DNA of 64,000 bases from FEN-1219 sp963810755 (GTDB lineage: Bacteria > Pseudomonadota > Gammaproteobacteria > Steroidobacterales > Rariloculaceae), in NCBI GenBank assembly GCA_963810755.1, contig CAWEOP010000003.1:1380141-1444140 (forward strand). The letters are read 5' to 3'. Of this stretch, positions 1-11,669 are shown piece by piece. The position numbers and the translations under genes were made by a program. The notes below the pieces were generated by a model. The model had not been told where the DNA came from. It searched no databases and saw nothing but the letters and a program-made list of their open reading frames with translations. Numbering within the stretch: position 1 is the first letter of the stretch; each line of letters begins with the position of its first letter.

Positions 1-569
1 GCACGATCTCGTAGACGTTGCCGTACATCACGGGAATCATCGAGCCCGGGATGCCGCGGCTGATGCAGCGCTCGAGCGGGTTGAAATCCTTCGGGCTGTC
101 GAACGGGCCGCCGACGAAGCTGCTGCGCTGCCGCTGGCCCGTTTTGGCTTGCGCCTCGGGCGTGAGCGCCGGGATCTTGCCGTCGGGCGGGTCGATCACG
201 AGCCACGGGTGGTTGCGCTTGGATAAGATCGAGGTTCTCGAGCCACCACGTGTCCGGGCCGCGGGGGCCGGGCGGAAGATTCGCGATCATCCGCGCTTCG
301 GCGCCTTTGCGTACCCGTTCGAGCTCCTCCGGGGTGATGTCGGCGAGCGTCTTGTCGCCGAACTCCGCGGGCTTCTCGAGCGGTGTCGCGTACTCGTTGT
401 CGTTCGCGAACGTGCCCTGCAGATCGGGATCGCCCCACGGCGTGCGCGGTGCGGTGAAGCGTTGCGCGCCGGCCGGCAGCGACGCGACGAGCGTGAGCAG
501 CAAACTGGAACACAGAAAGATCGAATGGTGCTTCGTGCCGTGTCGCTTGGCCTTGCGCAAGTCGCTCAT
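1..569 (-). CDS. Secreted protein of unknown function, partial at the window edge, frameshifted
   Basis: The frame opening at 569 begins MSDLRKAKRHG and continues into a hydrophobic signal-peptide-like stretch ending near LPAGAQ, then TPWGDPDLQGTFAND. The protein is truncated by the window edge. The frame changes by one base near 221; after it the protein reads on as HPWLVIDPPDGKIP and SRGIPGSMIP. The same segments, in the same order, occur in the protein at 12870-13886 (ARTADGQPDLQGKW, VVDPPNGRVP, TRGVPGGMFP), so the two are paralogues. The family is common as a hypothetical exported protein; I know no established function. Export is inferred from the N-terminus. The frameshift is probably a sequence error. 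Confidence 0.7.
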   Translation of the reverse strand, partial: MSDLRKAKRHGTKHHSIFLCSSLLLTLVASLPAGAQRFTAPRTPWGDPDLQGTFANDNEYATPLEKPAEFGDKTLADITPEELERVRKGAEARMIANLPPGPRGPDTWWLENLDLIQAQPPVARDRPARRQDPGAHARGASQNGPAAAQQLRRRPVRQPEGFQPARALHQPRHPGLDDSRDVRQRLRDR

Positions 570-871
570 CGCCGTTCCCCCTCGCGAGTCGAGTTTGCGA
601 GCACGATGCTCCCGCCCGCCGCGAGCGTCAAATCCGGGCGGTTCGGCTGTTTCGGCGAGCGACGGACGGTTCAGCACACGCACGCTGGACCATCGGTCCT
701 TCGGTTTGGTCGGTCTCGGATGCCGCGGCCGCCGGCCCTTTCCGGGGAAACTCGGGACAAACGGCTGTGCCTTTGGCAGGGTCGCGGCGTACAATGACGA
801 CCCCCCGGCCCCGTGCCGGGCAAGCCTTCGAAGGGCCCGTGTTAGAGGCCCAAAATCAGGAGCGAGCTCGC
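570..871. other. Gene-free stretch upstream of ssb with a possible -10 box
   Basis: This 302-base interval lies between the divergent secreted-protein gene and ssb. I see no convincing coding frame. A TACAAT hexamer at 790-795 would suit a -10 box for ssb, but no good -35 box sits 16-18 bases upstream of it, so this is only a weak promoter candidate. Confidence 0.35.
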
Positions 872-1330
872 ATGGCTAGAGGCGTCAACAAAGTCATTAT
901 CGTCGGCAACTTGGGCAGAGATCCCGAGACCCGCTACATGCCGAGCGGCAGCGCGGTCACTAACCTCCGGGTCGCCACCAGCGAGCAGTGGAAGGACAAG
1001 ACGACGGGCGAGAACCAGGAGCGCACCGAGTGGCATTCCGTCGCGATGTTCGGCCGGCTCGCCGAGATCGCGGCCGAGTACCTGCGCAAGGGCTCGAAGG
1101 TCTATATCGAAGGCAAGCTCCGCACCCGCAAGTGGCAGGACAAGACGGACGGCAAGGACCGTTACACGACGGAAATCATTGCCGACGAAATGCAAATGCT
1201 CGACGGCAAGGGTAGCGGCGCCGGCGCGCCGGCGAGTGGCGGCGGCGAGCGGCCGTCGCGGGCGCCCGCGGTCGCCGATACGGACCGTGGTCCGCCGAGC
1301 GGCGAGTTCGACGACGACATCCCGTTCTAG
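872..1330 (+). CDS. ssb: Single-stranded DNA-binding protein
   Basis: SSB coats single-stranded DNA during replication, repair and recombination and recruits partner proteins through its C-terminal tail. The 152-residue product begins MARGVNKVIIVGNLG, the usual start of the OB fold, includes ETRYMPSG and EWHSVAMFGRLAE, then has a Gly/Pro/Ala-rich linker and the acidic tip DDDIPF that binds partners. An in-frame start exists upstream at 767, but the ATG at 872 has AGGAG nine bases before it and matches the family start. Length is normal. SSB also binds folded attC strands in integron systems; a link to the integron in this window would be inference. Confidence 0.95.
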   Translation: MARGVNKVIIVGNLGRDPETRYMPSGSAVTNLRVATSEQWKDKTTGENQERTEWHSVAMFGRLAEIAAEYLRKGSKVYIEGKLRTRKWQDKTDGKDRYTTEIIADEMQMLDGKGSGAGAPASGGGERPSRAPAVADTDRGPPSGEFDDDIPF

Positions 1331-1411
1331 GGCGAGGACGCGGCGTCCGTTGCTTCACTGCTTCGTTTCATCGAGAGCTTCGAGCCGGCACACCGGCGCG
1401 AGGTTGGGCGC

Positions 1412-2758
1412 GTGACTGAGCGTTTCTACATCCAAACCTTCGGCTGCCAAATGAACGAGTACGATTCGGCCAAGATGGCCGACGTGCTCGTCGATTCATT
1501 CAACGCGCGCGCTGTCGAGACGGTAGAGCACGCCGACATCCTGCTGCTGAACACGTGCTCGGTGCGCGACAAAGCGCAGGAGAAGGTATTCTCGTTGCTC
1601 GGCCGTTGGCGCGAGCTCAAGGAAGCCAGGCCGAACCTCATCATCGGCGTCGGCGGTTGCGTTGCGAGCCAAGAGGGCGCCGCGCTGCTCAAGCGCGCGC
1701 CGTTCGTCGATGTCGTGTTCGGCCCGCAGACGCTGCACCGGCTGCCCGCGATGATCGCGCAAGTGCGCGCGGGCGTGCCGAATGTCGTCGACGTTTCATT
1801 CCCCGAGATCGAGAAGTTCGACCGGATCCCGGAGGCGAAGACCGCGGGCTGCACGGCGTTCTTGTCGGTGATGGAGGGCTGCAGCAAGTACTGCACGTAC
1901 TGCGTGGTGCCGTACACGCGCGGCGAGGAGATCAGCCGGCCGTTCGACGACGTGATTGCCGAGGCGTATCGGCTCGCGGAGCTCGGTGTGCGCGAGATCA
2001 ACCTGCTCGGCCAGAACGTGAACGCCTATCGCGGTGCCGTGCATGCCGGCGGGACCGCCGACCTCGCGACTTTGATCTACTTCGTCGCGGGCCTGCCCGG
2101 CGTCGACCGGATCCGGTTCACGACGTCGCATCCGCTCGAGTTTTCGGATTCGCTGGTCGACGCCTACGCGAACGTCGACAAGCTCGTGAGCTACCTGCAC
2201 CTGCCGGTCCAGAGCGGCTCGGACCGCGTGCTGAGCCTCATGAAGCGCGGCTATACGGCCGCGGACTTCGTCGAGCGAATCAACAAGGTGAAGCGCGCGC
2301 GGCCCGGCATCTCGATCGCGACGGACCTGATCGTCGGTTTCCCGGGCGAGACCGAGGAAGACTTCGAGCAGACGCTCGAGCTCACGCGCGGCGTGGGCTT
2401 CGACCAGTCCTATTCCTTTATTTATAGCCCGAGGCCGGGCACGCCGGCCGCGTTGCTTCCCGATAGCCCGCGCGAAGTGAAGCAGAGCCGGCTCGAGCGG
2501 CTCCAGGCCGTGCTCAACGCGCAAGCCGCTGCGATCAGCGCGCGGATGGTCGGAACCGTGCAGAGGATCCTCGTCGAGCGCTCCTCGCCGAAGGTTGTGC
2601 GCGAGCTCTCTGGCCGCACCGAGAACAATCGCTGGGTGCACTTCATAGGCGACGCGGAGCTCGTCGGCGGGTTCGTCGACGTGCTGATTACCGAGCCGCT
2701 ACGCAACTCACTGAGGGGTCGCCTCGTCGGCAGCGCGACACAGAAGTCCGTTGCCTGA
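1412..2758 (+). CDS. miaB: tRNA-2-methylthio-N6-dimethylallyladenosine synthase
   Basis: MiaB is a radical-SAM enzyme that adds a methylthio group to i6A37 of tRNAs reading UNN codons. The 448-residue product has the N-terminal MTTase domain (FGCQMNEYDS, NTCSVRDKA, GGCVASQEG) with cluster-binding cysteines, the radical-SAM motif CSKYCTYC near residue 157 and a C-terminal TRAM region. The start is GTG at 1412. Length is normal and the frame is intact. Its end overlaps the start of phoH by eight bases, indicating co-transcription in the miaB-phoH-ybeY-corC-lnt order common in gammaproteobacteria. Confidence 0.96.
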   Translation: MTERFYIQTFGCQMNEYDSAKMADVLVDSFNARAVETVEHADILLLNTCSVRDKAQEKVFSLLGRWRELKEARPNLIIGVGGCVASQEGAALLKRAPFVDVVFGPQTLHRLPAMIAQVRAGVPNVVDVSFPEIEKFDRIPEAKTAGCTAFLSVMEGCSKYCTYCVVPYTRGEEISRPFDDVIAEAYRLAELGVREINLLGQNVNAYRGAVHAGGTADLATLIYFVAGLPGVDRIRFTTSHPLEFSDSLVDAYANVDKLVSYLHLPVQSGSDRVLSLMKRGYTAADFVERINKVKRARPGISIATDLIVGFPGETEEDFEQTLELTRGVGFDQSYSFIYSPRPGTPAALLPDSPREVKQSRLERLQAVLNAQAAAISARMVGTVQRILVERSSPKVVRELSGRTENNRWVHFIGDAELVGGFVDVLITEPLRNSLRGRLVGSATQKSVA

Positions 2759-3749
2759 TACCGCGAAATACGAGCACTCGCTGAACGTCGTCCTCACGCC
2801 GGACGATCCGCGCAGGCTAGCGAGCCTGAGCGGCCAGTTCGACGAGCACTTGCGCCAGATCGAGCGTCAGCTCGGCATCCGGATCAACAATCGCGGCAAC
2901 CGCTTCGAGCTCCTCGGGCGCGAGGACGCGGCGCTGCGCGGCCGGCGCGTGATCGAAGACCTGTTCGAGCTCACCGAGCGAGAAGAGCTCGACCCCGAGC
3001 GCGTGCACATCGCGCTGGCCGAGCACACGCGCAACGATGTGGGAGCAGACGTGGCGCCGAGCGGCGACGGACTCACGATCAACACTCGTCGGCGCACCGT
3101 TCGTGCGCGCGGGCCGCATCAGGTCGCGTACACGAAGGCGATGCGCGAGCGCGACCTCACGTTCGGGATCGGTCCCGCCGGCACCGGAAAGACGTTCCTC
3201 GCCGTCGCGGCCGCGGTCGAGGCGCTCTCGAGCGACTCGGTCCGCCGCATCGTGCTCGTGCGTCCCGCGGTGGAGGCGGGCGAGCGCCTCGGCTTCCTGC
3301 CCGGCGACCTCACGCAGAAGGTCGACCCGTATTTGCGCCCGATGTACGACGCGCTCTATGAGATGATGGGCTTCGACCGCGTGGGCCGACTGATCGAGCG
3401 GCACGTGATCGAGATCGCGCCGCTCGCGTTCATGCGCGGCCGCACGCTCAACGAGTCGTTCGTGATTCTCGACGAAGCGCAAAACACCACGCCGGAGCAG
3501 ATGAAGATGTTCCTCACGCGCATCGGCTTCGGCTCGCGCGCCGTCGTCACGGGCGACGTCACGCAGACGGACTTGCCGCGCGGCAAGGAGTCGGGCTTGC
3601 GGCACGTGAGCCGCGTGCTCGACGGCGTCGAAGACATCGCGTTCATCCACTTTACCGCCGAGGACGTCGTGCGCCATCCGCTCGTGCAGAAGATCGTGTC
3701 CGCCTATGCGCGCGACGAAGAGCAACGCAACGGACGAGAAGTCGAATGA
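2751..3749 (+). CDS. ybeZ: PhoH-family ATPase (YbeZ)
   Basis: PhoH/YbeZ proteins are P-loop ATPases linked to RNA metabolism and work with the neighbouring YbeY. The 332-residue product has the Walker A motif GPAGTGKT near residue 142, Walker B-like FVILDEAQN and the sensor-like VVTGDVTQTDLP. I take the TTG at 2751, inside the miaB end, because it preserves a normal N-terminus (PDTAKYEHSL) and no better start is nearby. The stop overlaps the ybeY start in an ATGA arrangement, suggesting translational coupling. Confidence 0.93.
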   Translation: MPDTAKYEHSLNVVLTPDDPRRLASLSGQFDEHLRQIERQLGIRINNRGNRFELLGREDAALRGRRVIEDLFELTEREELDPERVHIALAEHTRNDVGADVAPSGDGLTINTRRRTVRARGPHQVAYTKAMRERDLTFGIGPAGTGKTFLAVAAAVEALSSDSVRRIVLVRPAVEAGERLGFLPGDLTQKVDPYLRPMYDALYEMMGFDRVGRLIERHVIEIAPLAFMRGRTLNESFVILDEAQNTTPEQMKMFLTRIGFGSRAVVTGDVTQTDLPRGKESGLRHVSRVLDGVEDIAFIHFTAEDVVRHPLVQKIVSAYARDEEQRNGREVE

Positions 3750-4537
3750 GCACGCATGAGCTCGCGATCGAGGTTCAGAACGTCTCGGGCAGCAACCGGA
3801 TCCCGTCCGAGCAGCTGCTGCGCTCGTGGGCGCTCGCGGCGTACACGGCGCCGACGGACGGAGGCGCGCCGCCGGGGCCGCCGGCCGCCGCCGCGGGCGG
3901 CGAGCTCACGATCCGGATCGTCGGCGAGCGCGAGAGCGCGGATTTGAATTCCCGCTACCGCGGGAAACGCGGCCCGACCAACGTGCTCGCGTTTCTCGCC
4001 GATGCTTCCGCGGCGCCCGTTACGGAAGGCGGCGAGCGCGTGCGCGACGATGCTCCGCGCCCCGATCGCGTCGCGGAGCCGCCGACTGGGGGCGACAACG
4101 CCGGCAACACGCGGCCGCGCGGCGAAAGAGGAACGCTGCACTTGCGCGAGCGCGACGGCAACACGTTGAGCGCCGCCGAGAGTGTTCCACCGACTGTCGC
4201 GGCCGACGCCGAAACGCAAGACGCGCCGAGCGGCGTCGCACCGGAGAATGCCAACGACGGCAACGCGAACGAAGGCAACGCGAACGACCGCAACGCGCCG
4301 AGCTCCGACGTGTTACCGCTCGGCGACCTCGTGATCTGCGCACCGGTGCTCGCGCGCGAAGCTCGCGAGCAACGCAAGCAGTTCGAAGCGCATTGGGCGC
4401 ACATCGTGATTCACGGGGTCCTGCACCTGCTCGGCTACGATCATGAGACCGACGAGCAGGCGGGCGTCATGGAGGATCGCGAGCGTAAGATACTTGCGGC
4501 GCTTGGTTTTTCGGACCCCTATGCCGTCCGCAGCTAA
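3746..4537 (+). CDS. ybeY: Endoribonuclease YbeY with a large low-complexity insertion
   Basis: YbeY is a metal-dependent RNase for 16S rRNA 3' maturation and ribosome quality control. The N-terminal half ends at the family segment SRYRGKRGPTNVLAF (about residue 83), and the catalytic half resumes at LPLGDLVICAPV (about 190) with the zinc motif HGVLHLLGYDH (about 213-223). Between them lie about 100 residues rich in Ala, Pro, Gly, Glu and Asn, including NANDGNANEGNANDRNA. Other YbeY proteins have only about a dozen residues there; E. coli YbeY is about 155 residues against 263 here. The frame stays open throughout, so the insertion looks genuine and probably forms a disordered loop. Confidence 0.9.
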   Translation: MSTHELAIEVQNVSGSNRIPSEQLLRSWALAAYTAPTDGGAPPGPPAAAAGGELTIRIVGERESADLNSRYRGKRGPTNVLAFLADASAAPVTEGGERVRDDAPRPDRVAEPPTGGDNAGNTRPRGERGTLHLRERDGNTLSAAESVPPTVAADAETQDAPSGVAPENANDGNANEGNANDRNAPSSDVLPLGDLVICAPVLAREAREQRKQFEAHWAHIVIHGVLHLLGYDHETDEQAGVMEDRERKILAALGFSDPYAVRS

Positions 4538-4581
4538 CAAGTTGCTTAGGACGCTAGCGGCCTTCAAGATAATCCCCTCGC

Positions 4582-5442
4582 ATGGCCGACGAAACACCTC
4601 CTAGCAGCGAAACCGGCGTATCAGGTTTGTGGTCGCGACTCTTCCGCGGCCGCGCCGACGAGGTCAAGACCAGAGAAGAGATCGCGAGTTTCCTCGCGGA
4701 GTTCCGCGATCGCGGCGCGCTCGCATCCGACGAGCTCGCGATGCTGCAAGGCGTGCTCGAGGTGTCCAACACTCAAGTGCGCGACATCATGGTGCCGCGC
4801 AGTCACATGGTCGTGCTCTCGAAGGACGATCCGCCCGAGACGCTGCTCAAGACGATCATCGAGTCGAACCATTCGCGTTTCCCCGTGATCGGCAACGACC
4901 GCGACGAAGTCGTCGGCATCGTGCTGGCGAAGGACATGCTGAAGCACTATGTCGTCGACCACCGGGAGTCGTTCCAGATCGAGCCGCTGCTCCGGCCCGC
5001 GGTCTTCATTCCGGAGAGCAAGCGGCTCAATACTCTGCTCGCGGAGTTCCGCGAAGGCCGTAACCACATGGCGATCGTCGTCGACGAGTACGGCGGAGTG
5101 TCCGGCCTCGCGACGATCGAGGACGTGCTCGAGCAGATCGTCGGCGAGATCGACGACGAGCACGATCAGGAGGAGGCCGCGCCGATCCAGCCGCAGGACG
5201 ACGGCCGCTTCGTCGTGTCCGCGCTCACACGGATCGAAGAGTTCAACGAATTCTTCAACACACAGTTGAGCGACGAGCAGTACGACACCGTCGGCGGGCT
5301 CCTGATGCACGAGCTCGGCCGCCTGCCGCGCCGCGGCGAGCAGCTCGAGTACGCGGGCTTCCGCTTCAAGGTGCAGCGCGGCGACCGGCGTCGGTTGCAC
5401 ACCCTCGAAGTGACTCGGCTGCCTGCGGCTCCGGCCGGATAA
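4582..5442 (+). CDS. corC: CorC/YbeX-family CBS-domain protein
   Basis: CorC (YbeX) proteins are cytosolic and linked to magnesium/cobalt efflux and ribosome metabolism. The 286-residue protein has two CBS domains (VRDIMVPRSHMVVL, the first motif, at about residues 65-120, and RNHMAIVVDEYGGVSGLATIEDVLEQIVGEI at about 155-185, quoted here only as a location) followed by the CorC_HlyC C-terminal domain (TVGGLLMHELGRLPRRGE). No membrane domain is present, as expected for CorC. It follows ybeY and precedes lnt by 12 bases, the conserved order. Confidence 0.92.
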   Translation: MADETPPSSETGVSGLWSRLFRGRADEVKTREEIASFLAEFRDRGALASDELAMLQGVLEVSNTQVRDIMVPRSHMVVLSKDDPPETLLKTIIESNHSRFPVIGNDRDEVVGIVLAKDMLKHYVVDHRESFQIEPLLRPAVFIPESKRLNTLLAEFREGRNHMAIVVDEYGGVSGLATIEDVLEQIVGEIDDEHDQEEAAPIQPQDDGRFVVSALTRIEEFNEFFNTQLSDEQYDTVGGLLMHELGRLPRRGEQLEYAGFRFKVQRGDRRRLHTLEVTRLPAAPAG

Positions 5443-5454
5443 CACGAGCCACCC

Positions 5455-7008
5455 ATGCTTCCTTACGCGCTGAGCTTGCTCGCCGGTGCGGTACTGCCGT
5501 TCGCGTTCGCGCCGTTCGAGCAATTCTGGATCGCGCCGCTGTCGTATGCCGTGCTGCTGCACTCGTGGCGCGGCGTGTCGAGCAAACGCGGGTTCGGTCT
5601 CGGCTTCGTCTTCGGCTGCGCGAGCTTCGGCGGCGGGACCTATTGGACCTACATCGCCGTGCGCGATTTCGGCGAAGCGCCGATCGTGCTCGCGGGCGGG
5701 CTCACGATCGGCCTCACGCTAGTGCTCGCCGCGTTCGTCGGCGCGGCGGGCTGGATCGCCGCGCGTTGGTTTCGAACGAGCGGGGCGGGCGCGTGGCTCG
5801 TGTCGTTGCCCGCGTTGTTCGTGCTCACCGAGTGGACGCGCGGTTGGCTGTTCACCGGCTTCGGTTGGTTGTCCGCGGGCTACAGCCAGACGGACTCGTG
5901 GCTCATGGGCTATGCGCCGTTGCTCGGGCTGCACGGCATGAGCTGGGCCGTGCTTCTCACGGCCGGTGCGCTCGTGACGCTCGGCGCATGGATCGTCGAT
6001 CTGCGCCGCGGCCGCAAGCCTGCGAGCGGCGCCGCGGGTGCCGCACCAGTAGCCGTGGGCGCCGCGGCCGTGGCGGCGCTTGCGATCCTGGCGGTCTGGA
6101 TCGCGGGCGCGGTGGCGGGCTCTCACGCTTGGACGACTGCGAAGGAGAAGCCGCTCAGCGTCGCGTTGATTCAAGGCGCGATCACGCAGGACTTGAAGTG
6201 GAGACCCGAGCAGCTGCCCGGCACGCTCGCGCTCTACTCGGGTCTCACACAGCAGAACCTCGGCACGGATCTCATCGTTTGGCCCGAGGCCGCGGTGCCG
6301 ACGCTCTACGAGTACGTGCGGCCATACCTCGACGGCGTGCGCCGCGCCGCAGCAGAACGCGGCAGCACCGTGCTGCTCGGGATCCTGCGCACCGACCCCG
6401 CCGCTCCACCCGAGACGTTTCAAAACGTGCTGATTGCGCTCACCGAGCCGCCGCAACTGTACGTCAAGCGTCACCTCGTGCCGTTCGGCGAATACTTCCC
6501 GGTGCCGAAATTCATCCGCACATGGATGCGGTTGATGAGCCTGCCCTACACGGACGCGCTGCCGGGCGCGCGCGACCAGCCGGAGATCGTCGTCGGTGAC
6601 GAGCGGATCGCGGTGACGATCTGCTACGAGGACGTCTTCGGCGCCGAGCAGCTCGCGTATCTGCCCGACGCCACGCTGCTCGTGAACGTGAGCAACGATG
6701 CGTGGTTCGGCGATTCGATCGCGCCGCACCAGCACAGGCAGATCGCGCAGGTGCGCGCCGCGGAGGCAGGGCGCTGGCTGCTGCGCGCCACGAACACCGG
6801 CGTCACGGCCGCGATCGATCCCCAGGGGCGTGTTGCGCAGACCCTGCCGCAGTTCGAAGCCGCGGTGCTGAAGCACACGGTGCACGGATTCACGGGTGCG
6901 ACACCGTATGCGCGCTGGGGCAACTGGCTCGTCGTGGTCGCGGCGCTCGTTGCCGCGCTGTCGCAATTGCGCGCGCCTGCGAAGCTCGCGAACGGCCGGC
7001 GCACCTAA
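5455..7008 (+). CDS. lnt: Apolipoprotein N-acyltransferase
   Basis: Lnt performs the last step of lipoprotein maturation in the inner membrane, acylating the N-terminal cysteine. The 517-residue product has about six hydrophobic N-terminal segments (to about residue 220), then a nitrilase-like catalytic domain. The triad positions are visible: Glu in VWPEAAVPTLYEY, Lys in YVKRHLVPFGEYFP and Cys in TICYEDVFG. A last hydrophobic segment lies near the C-terminus. Length is typical. It ends the miaB-to-lnt operon. The partner lgt lies far away at 54330. Confidence 0.95.
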   Translation: MLPYALSLLAGAVLPFAFAPFEQFWIAPLSYAVLLHSWRGVSSKRGFGLGFVFGCASFGGGTYWTYIAVRDFGEAPIVLAGGLTIGLTLVLAAFVGAAGWIAARWFRTSGAGAWLVSLPALFVLTEWTRGWLFTGFGWLSAGYSQTDSWLMGYAPLLGLHGMSWAVLLTAGALVTLGAWIVDLRRGRKPASGAAGAAPVAVGAAAVAALAILAVWIAGAVAGSHAWTTAKEKPLSVALIQGAITQDLKWRPEQLPGTLALYSGLTQQNLGTDLIVWPEAAVPTLYEYVRPYLDGVRRAAAERGSTVLLGILRTDPAAPPETFQNVLIALTEPPQLYVKRHLVPFGEYFPVPKFIRTWMRLMSLPYTDALPGARDQPEIVVGDERIAVTICYEDVFGAEQLAYLPDATLLVNVSNDAWFGDSIAPHQHRQIAQVRAAEAGRWLLRATNTGVTAAIDPQGRVAQTLPQFEAAVLKHTVHGFTGATPYARWGNWLVVVAALVAALSQLRAPAKLANGRRT

Positions 7009-7021
7009 CCGTTCTGCTCGT

Positions 7022-8275
7022 CTAACCCAACAGTCTCTCGATCGCCGCGGCCGCGGCGTCGGCGCCGCCTTCCGAGCGCACGGCGGAAGCGACGGTGGCA
7101 GCGCGCTCACGATAGCCGCCGTCGAGCACGCGCTTTAGCTCGCGCGCGACGTGCGCGGTCTTGTAGCTCTGCGGAAAGATCGTGCGCGACACACCGAGCT
7201 TCTTCACGCGGTATGCGTTGTCCGGTTGGTCGTGGCCGTGCGGCACGACGATCGTCGGGTGCCCGCAGCGCAGCGCCTGCCCGGTCGTGCCGACGCCGCC
7301 CTGATGCACGACCGCGCTCGCGCGCGGGAACAGCAGCTGGTGCGGTGCGCGATCGACGAGCAGCACGTCCGGCGACAGCGGACCCGCGGGCACGTTCTGG
7401 GCGAAGCCGCCGGTGAGCAGCACCGCGCGGACGCCGAGCTGCGCGGCCGCCGCGGCGCTCTCGTGGTAGAAGCGCCCCGCGGCGCCGACCGCCGACGTGC
7501 CGAGCGTGAATACGACGGGCGGCGCGCCGGCCGCGAGGAACGCCTCGAGCTTCGGTTCGAGGGCATCGGGCCCGTTGTAAAACACGAAGCCCGTCGTCTC
7601 GACGTTCGGCGGCCAATCGGGTTGCGGTAACCCGAGCACGCGTGAGAACAGCGCGAGCGTGAGGTGCGGCGAGAACATGCCCTCGAACATCGGATGGCCG
7701 CCGGGCGGCAGGCTCAACTTTGCGCGCAGTCGATAGATGGGCTCGACCCAGGCATCGGTAGAGCGACGCGCGAAACCGACGAGTAGGCGCGCAGCCCACA
7801 CGCCGAGCTTGCGCGCGTGCAAGAGCCAGCGCGCCTGCGGAAACACCGGAGGGTCGGACGCCGAGAAGAACAGCATCGGCGCGAGCACCGTGGACACCCA
7901 CGGCAGCCCGTGGCGCTCCGCGACAATCGGCGCGGCATAGGTGATCGGATGCGCGACGAGCAGGTCGGCGCCGGCCGTGACGAGCCTCAGCTGCTCGTAG
8001 GTCTCCTCGAGCTTCGGCAGCAGCAGCTCGCGGACGATGACCTCACTGCCTTTGATCGGATGCATCACACGCTCATACAGCGTCTCATCGGTCGCATCGA
8101 GGTCGGGGCCGACGTGGGCGTACTCGATGCCTTCGCGCTCGACCGCTTCGCGATAGATTGCCGCGGTGGCGATCACGGGCGCGTGACCCCGCGCCTTGAG
8201 CGCGACGGCCAGGCCGACGTACGGGAACACGTCGCCGTACGAGCCCCAACAATTGATGACGATGCGTCGGGCCAT
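7022..8275 (-). CDS. GT1-like glycosyltransferase
   Basis: This 417-residue protein starts MARRIVINCWGSYGDVFPYVGLAVAL, the N-terminal Rossmann pattern of MurG/UGT-type (GT-B) glycosyltransferases. Its C-terminal half has the donor-binding signature SAVVHQGGVGTTGQALRCG followed by PTIVVPHGHDQPDNA, as in UDP-glucose:sterol, rhamnosyl and macrolide glycosyltransferases. The sugar donor and acceptor cannot be told from sequence. It faces lnt tail to tail with a gap of 13 bases and has no obvious biosynthetic neighbours, so its substrate (lipid, sterol-like or secondary metabolite) is open. Confidence 0.85.
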   Translation of the reverse strand: MARRIVINCWGSYGDVFPYVGLAVALKARGHAPVIATAAIYREAVEREGIEYAHVGPDLDATDETLYERVMHPIKGSEVIVRELLLPKLEETYEQLRLVTAGADLLVAHPITYAAPIVAERHGLPWVSTVLAPMLFFSASDPPVFPQARWLLHARKLGVWAARLLVGFARRSTDAWVEPIYRLRAKLSLPPGGHPMFEGMFSPHLTLALFSRVLGLPQPDWPPNVETTGFVFYNGPDALEPKLEAFLAAGAPPVVFTLGTSAVGAAGRFYHESAAAAAQLGVRAVLLTGGFAQNVPAGPLSPDVLLVDRAPHQLLFPRASAVVHQGGVGTTGQALRCGHPTIVVPHGHDQPDNAYRVKKLGVSRTIFPQSYKTAHVARELKRVLDGGYRERAATVASAVRSEGGADAAAAAIERLLG

Positions 8276-8336
8276 GTTTACCTAGCCTGTCCGTGAGTCG
8301 CGTCTCGACAGCGGCGCCGCGTCGAACGATCGCGTG

Positions 8337-10977
<2,641 letters not shown>

Positions 10978-11053
10978 ACGTGTCTCGAGCCGGACGGTCC
11001 GTCCATTCCGGCAGGGTTGTCATGCGGGCTGCGGTGCTCGATGCTATTCTGCC

Positions 11054-11599
11054 ATGAGCCCAATGCCGACGCGTCAAATCACCGCCCGCCCGTTGCTCGC
11101 ACGCTCCGCGATTCTCGGTCTCATGCTCGCGGCCGCGGGATGCGGCTTCCACCTGCAAGGCGCGGGCTCGCTGCCGCCCGAGCTCGCGAAGACGTATCTC
11201 GCGAGCCCCGCGCCGCGTTCGGAGTTCCTACTGAGCCTCACCGAAGCGCTGCGGCTGCGCGGTTCCGACGTGGTCACGGCGCGTGAGCAGGCAGAGTCCG
11301 TGCTCAACATCGTGTCCGACCAGACGGGGCAGCGCGTGTTGTCGGTGAGCGCGGGCAACATCCCGCGCGAGTACGAGGTCTACTACGCCGTGACGTTCTC
11401 GCTGCAGGTCGGCGAGCAGAAGCTCATCCAAAACGAATCGCTCGTCGTGACGCGCAGCTACACGTACGACGAGACCGAGGTGCTCGCGAAGGCGTCGGAG
11501 GAGCAGATCCTGCGCCGCGCGCTCGCCGAGGATCTCGCACGCCGCGTCGTGCGCAGGATCGAGGCGCTCGGCGCGACCGCCGCGGTGCCGCAGAACTGA
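11054..11599 (+). CDS. lptE: LPS-assembly lipoprotein LptE
   Basis: LptE is the outer-membrane lipoprotein plug of the LptD channel that inserts lipopolysaccharide. The 181-residue product has a signal peptide with a lipobox (LAAAGC, Cys at about residue 29) followed by GFHLQGAGSLPPEL, the hallmark start of mature LptE. The C-terminal part (LAEDLARRVVRRIEAL) is the usual amphipathic helix. In many gammaproteobacteria leuS-lptE-holA are collinear; here leuS is divergent and holA lies 4.7 kb downstream, so the cluster has been rearranged. Confidence 0.93.
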   Translation: MSPMPTRQITARPLLARSAILGLMLAAAGCGFHLQGAGSLPPELAKTYLASPAPRSEFLLSLTEALRLRGSDVVTAREQAESVLNIVSDQTGQRVLSVSAGNIPREYEVYYAVTFSLQVGEQKLIQNESLVVTRSYTYDETEVLAKASEEQILRRALAEDLARRVVRRIEALGATAAVPQN

Positions 11600-11669
11600 A
11601 CTTCATCGCGAAGCCGTCGTCGAACCACCGTCGACACCTCGCAGCCACGCTCCATCCGGAAAAAACTTC

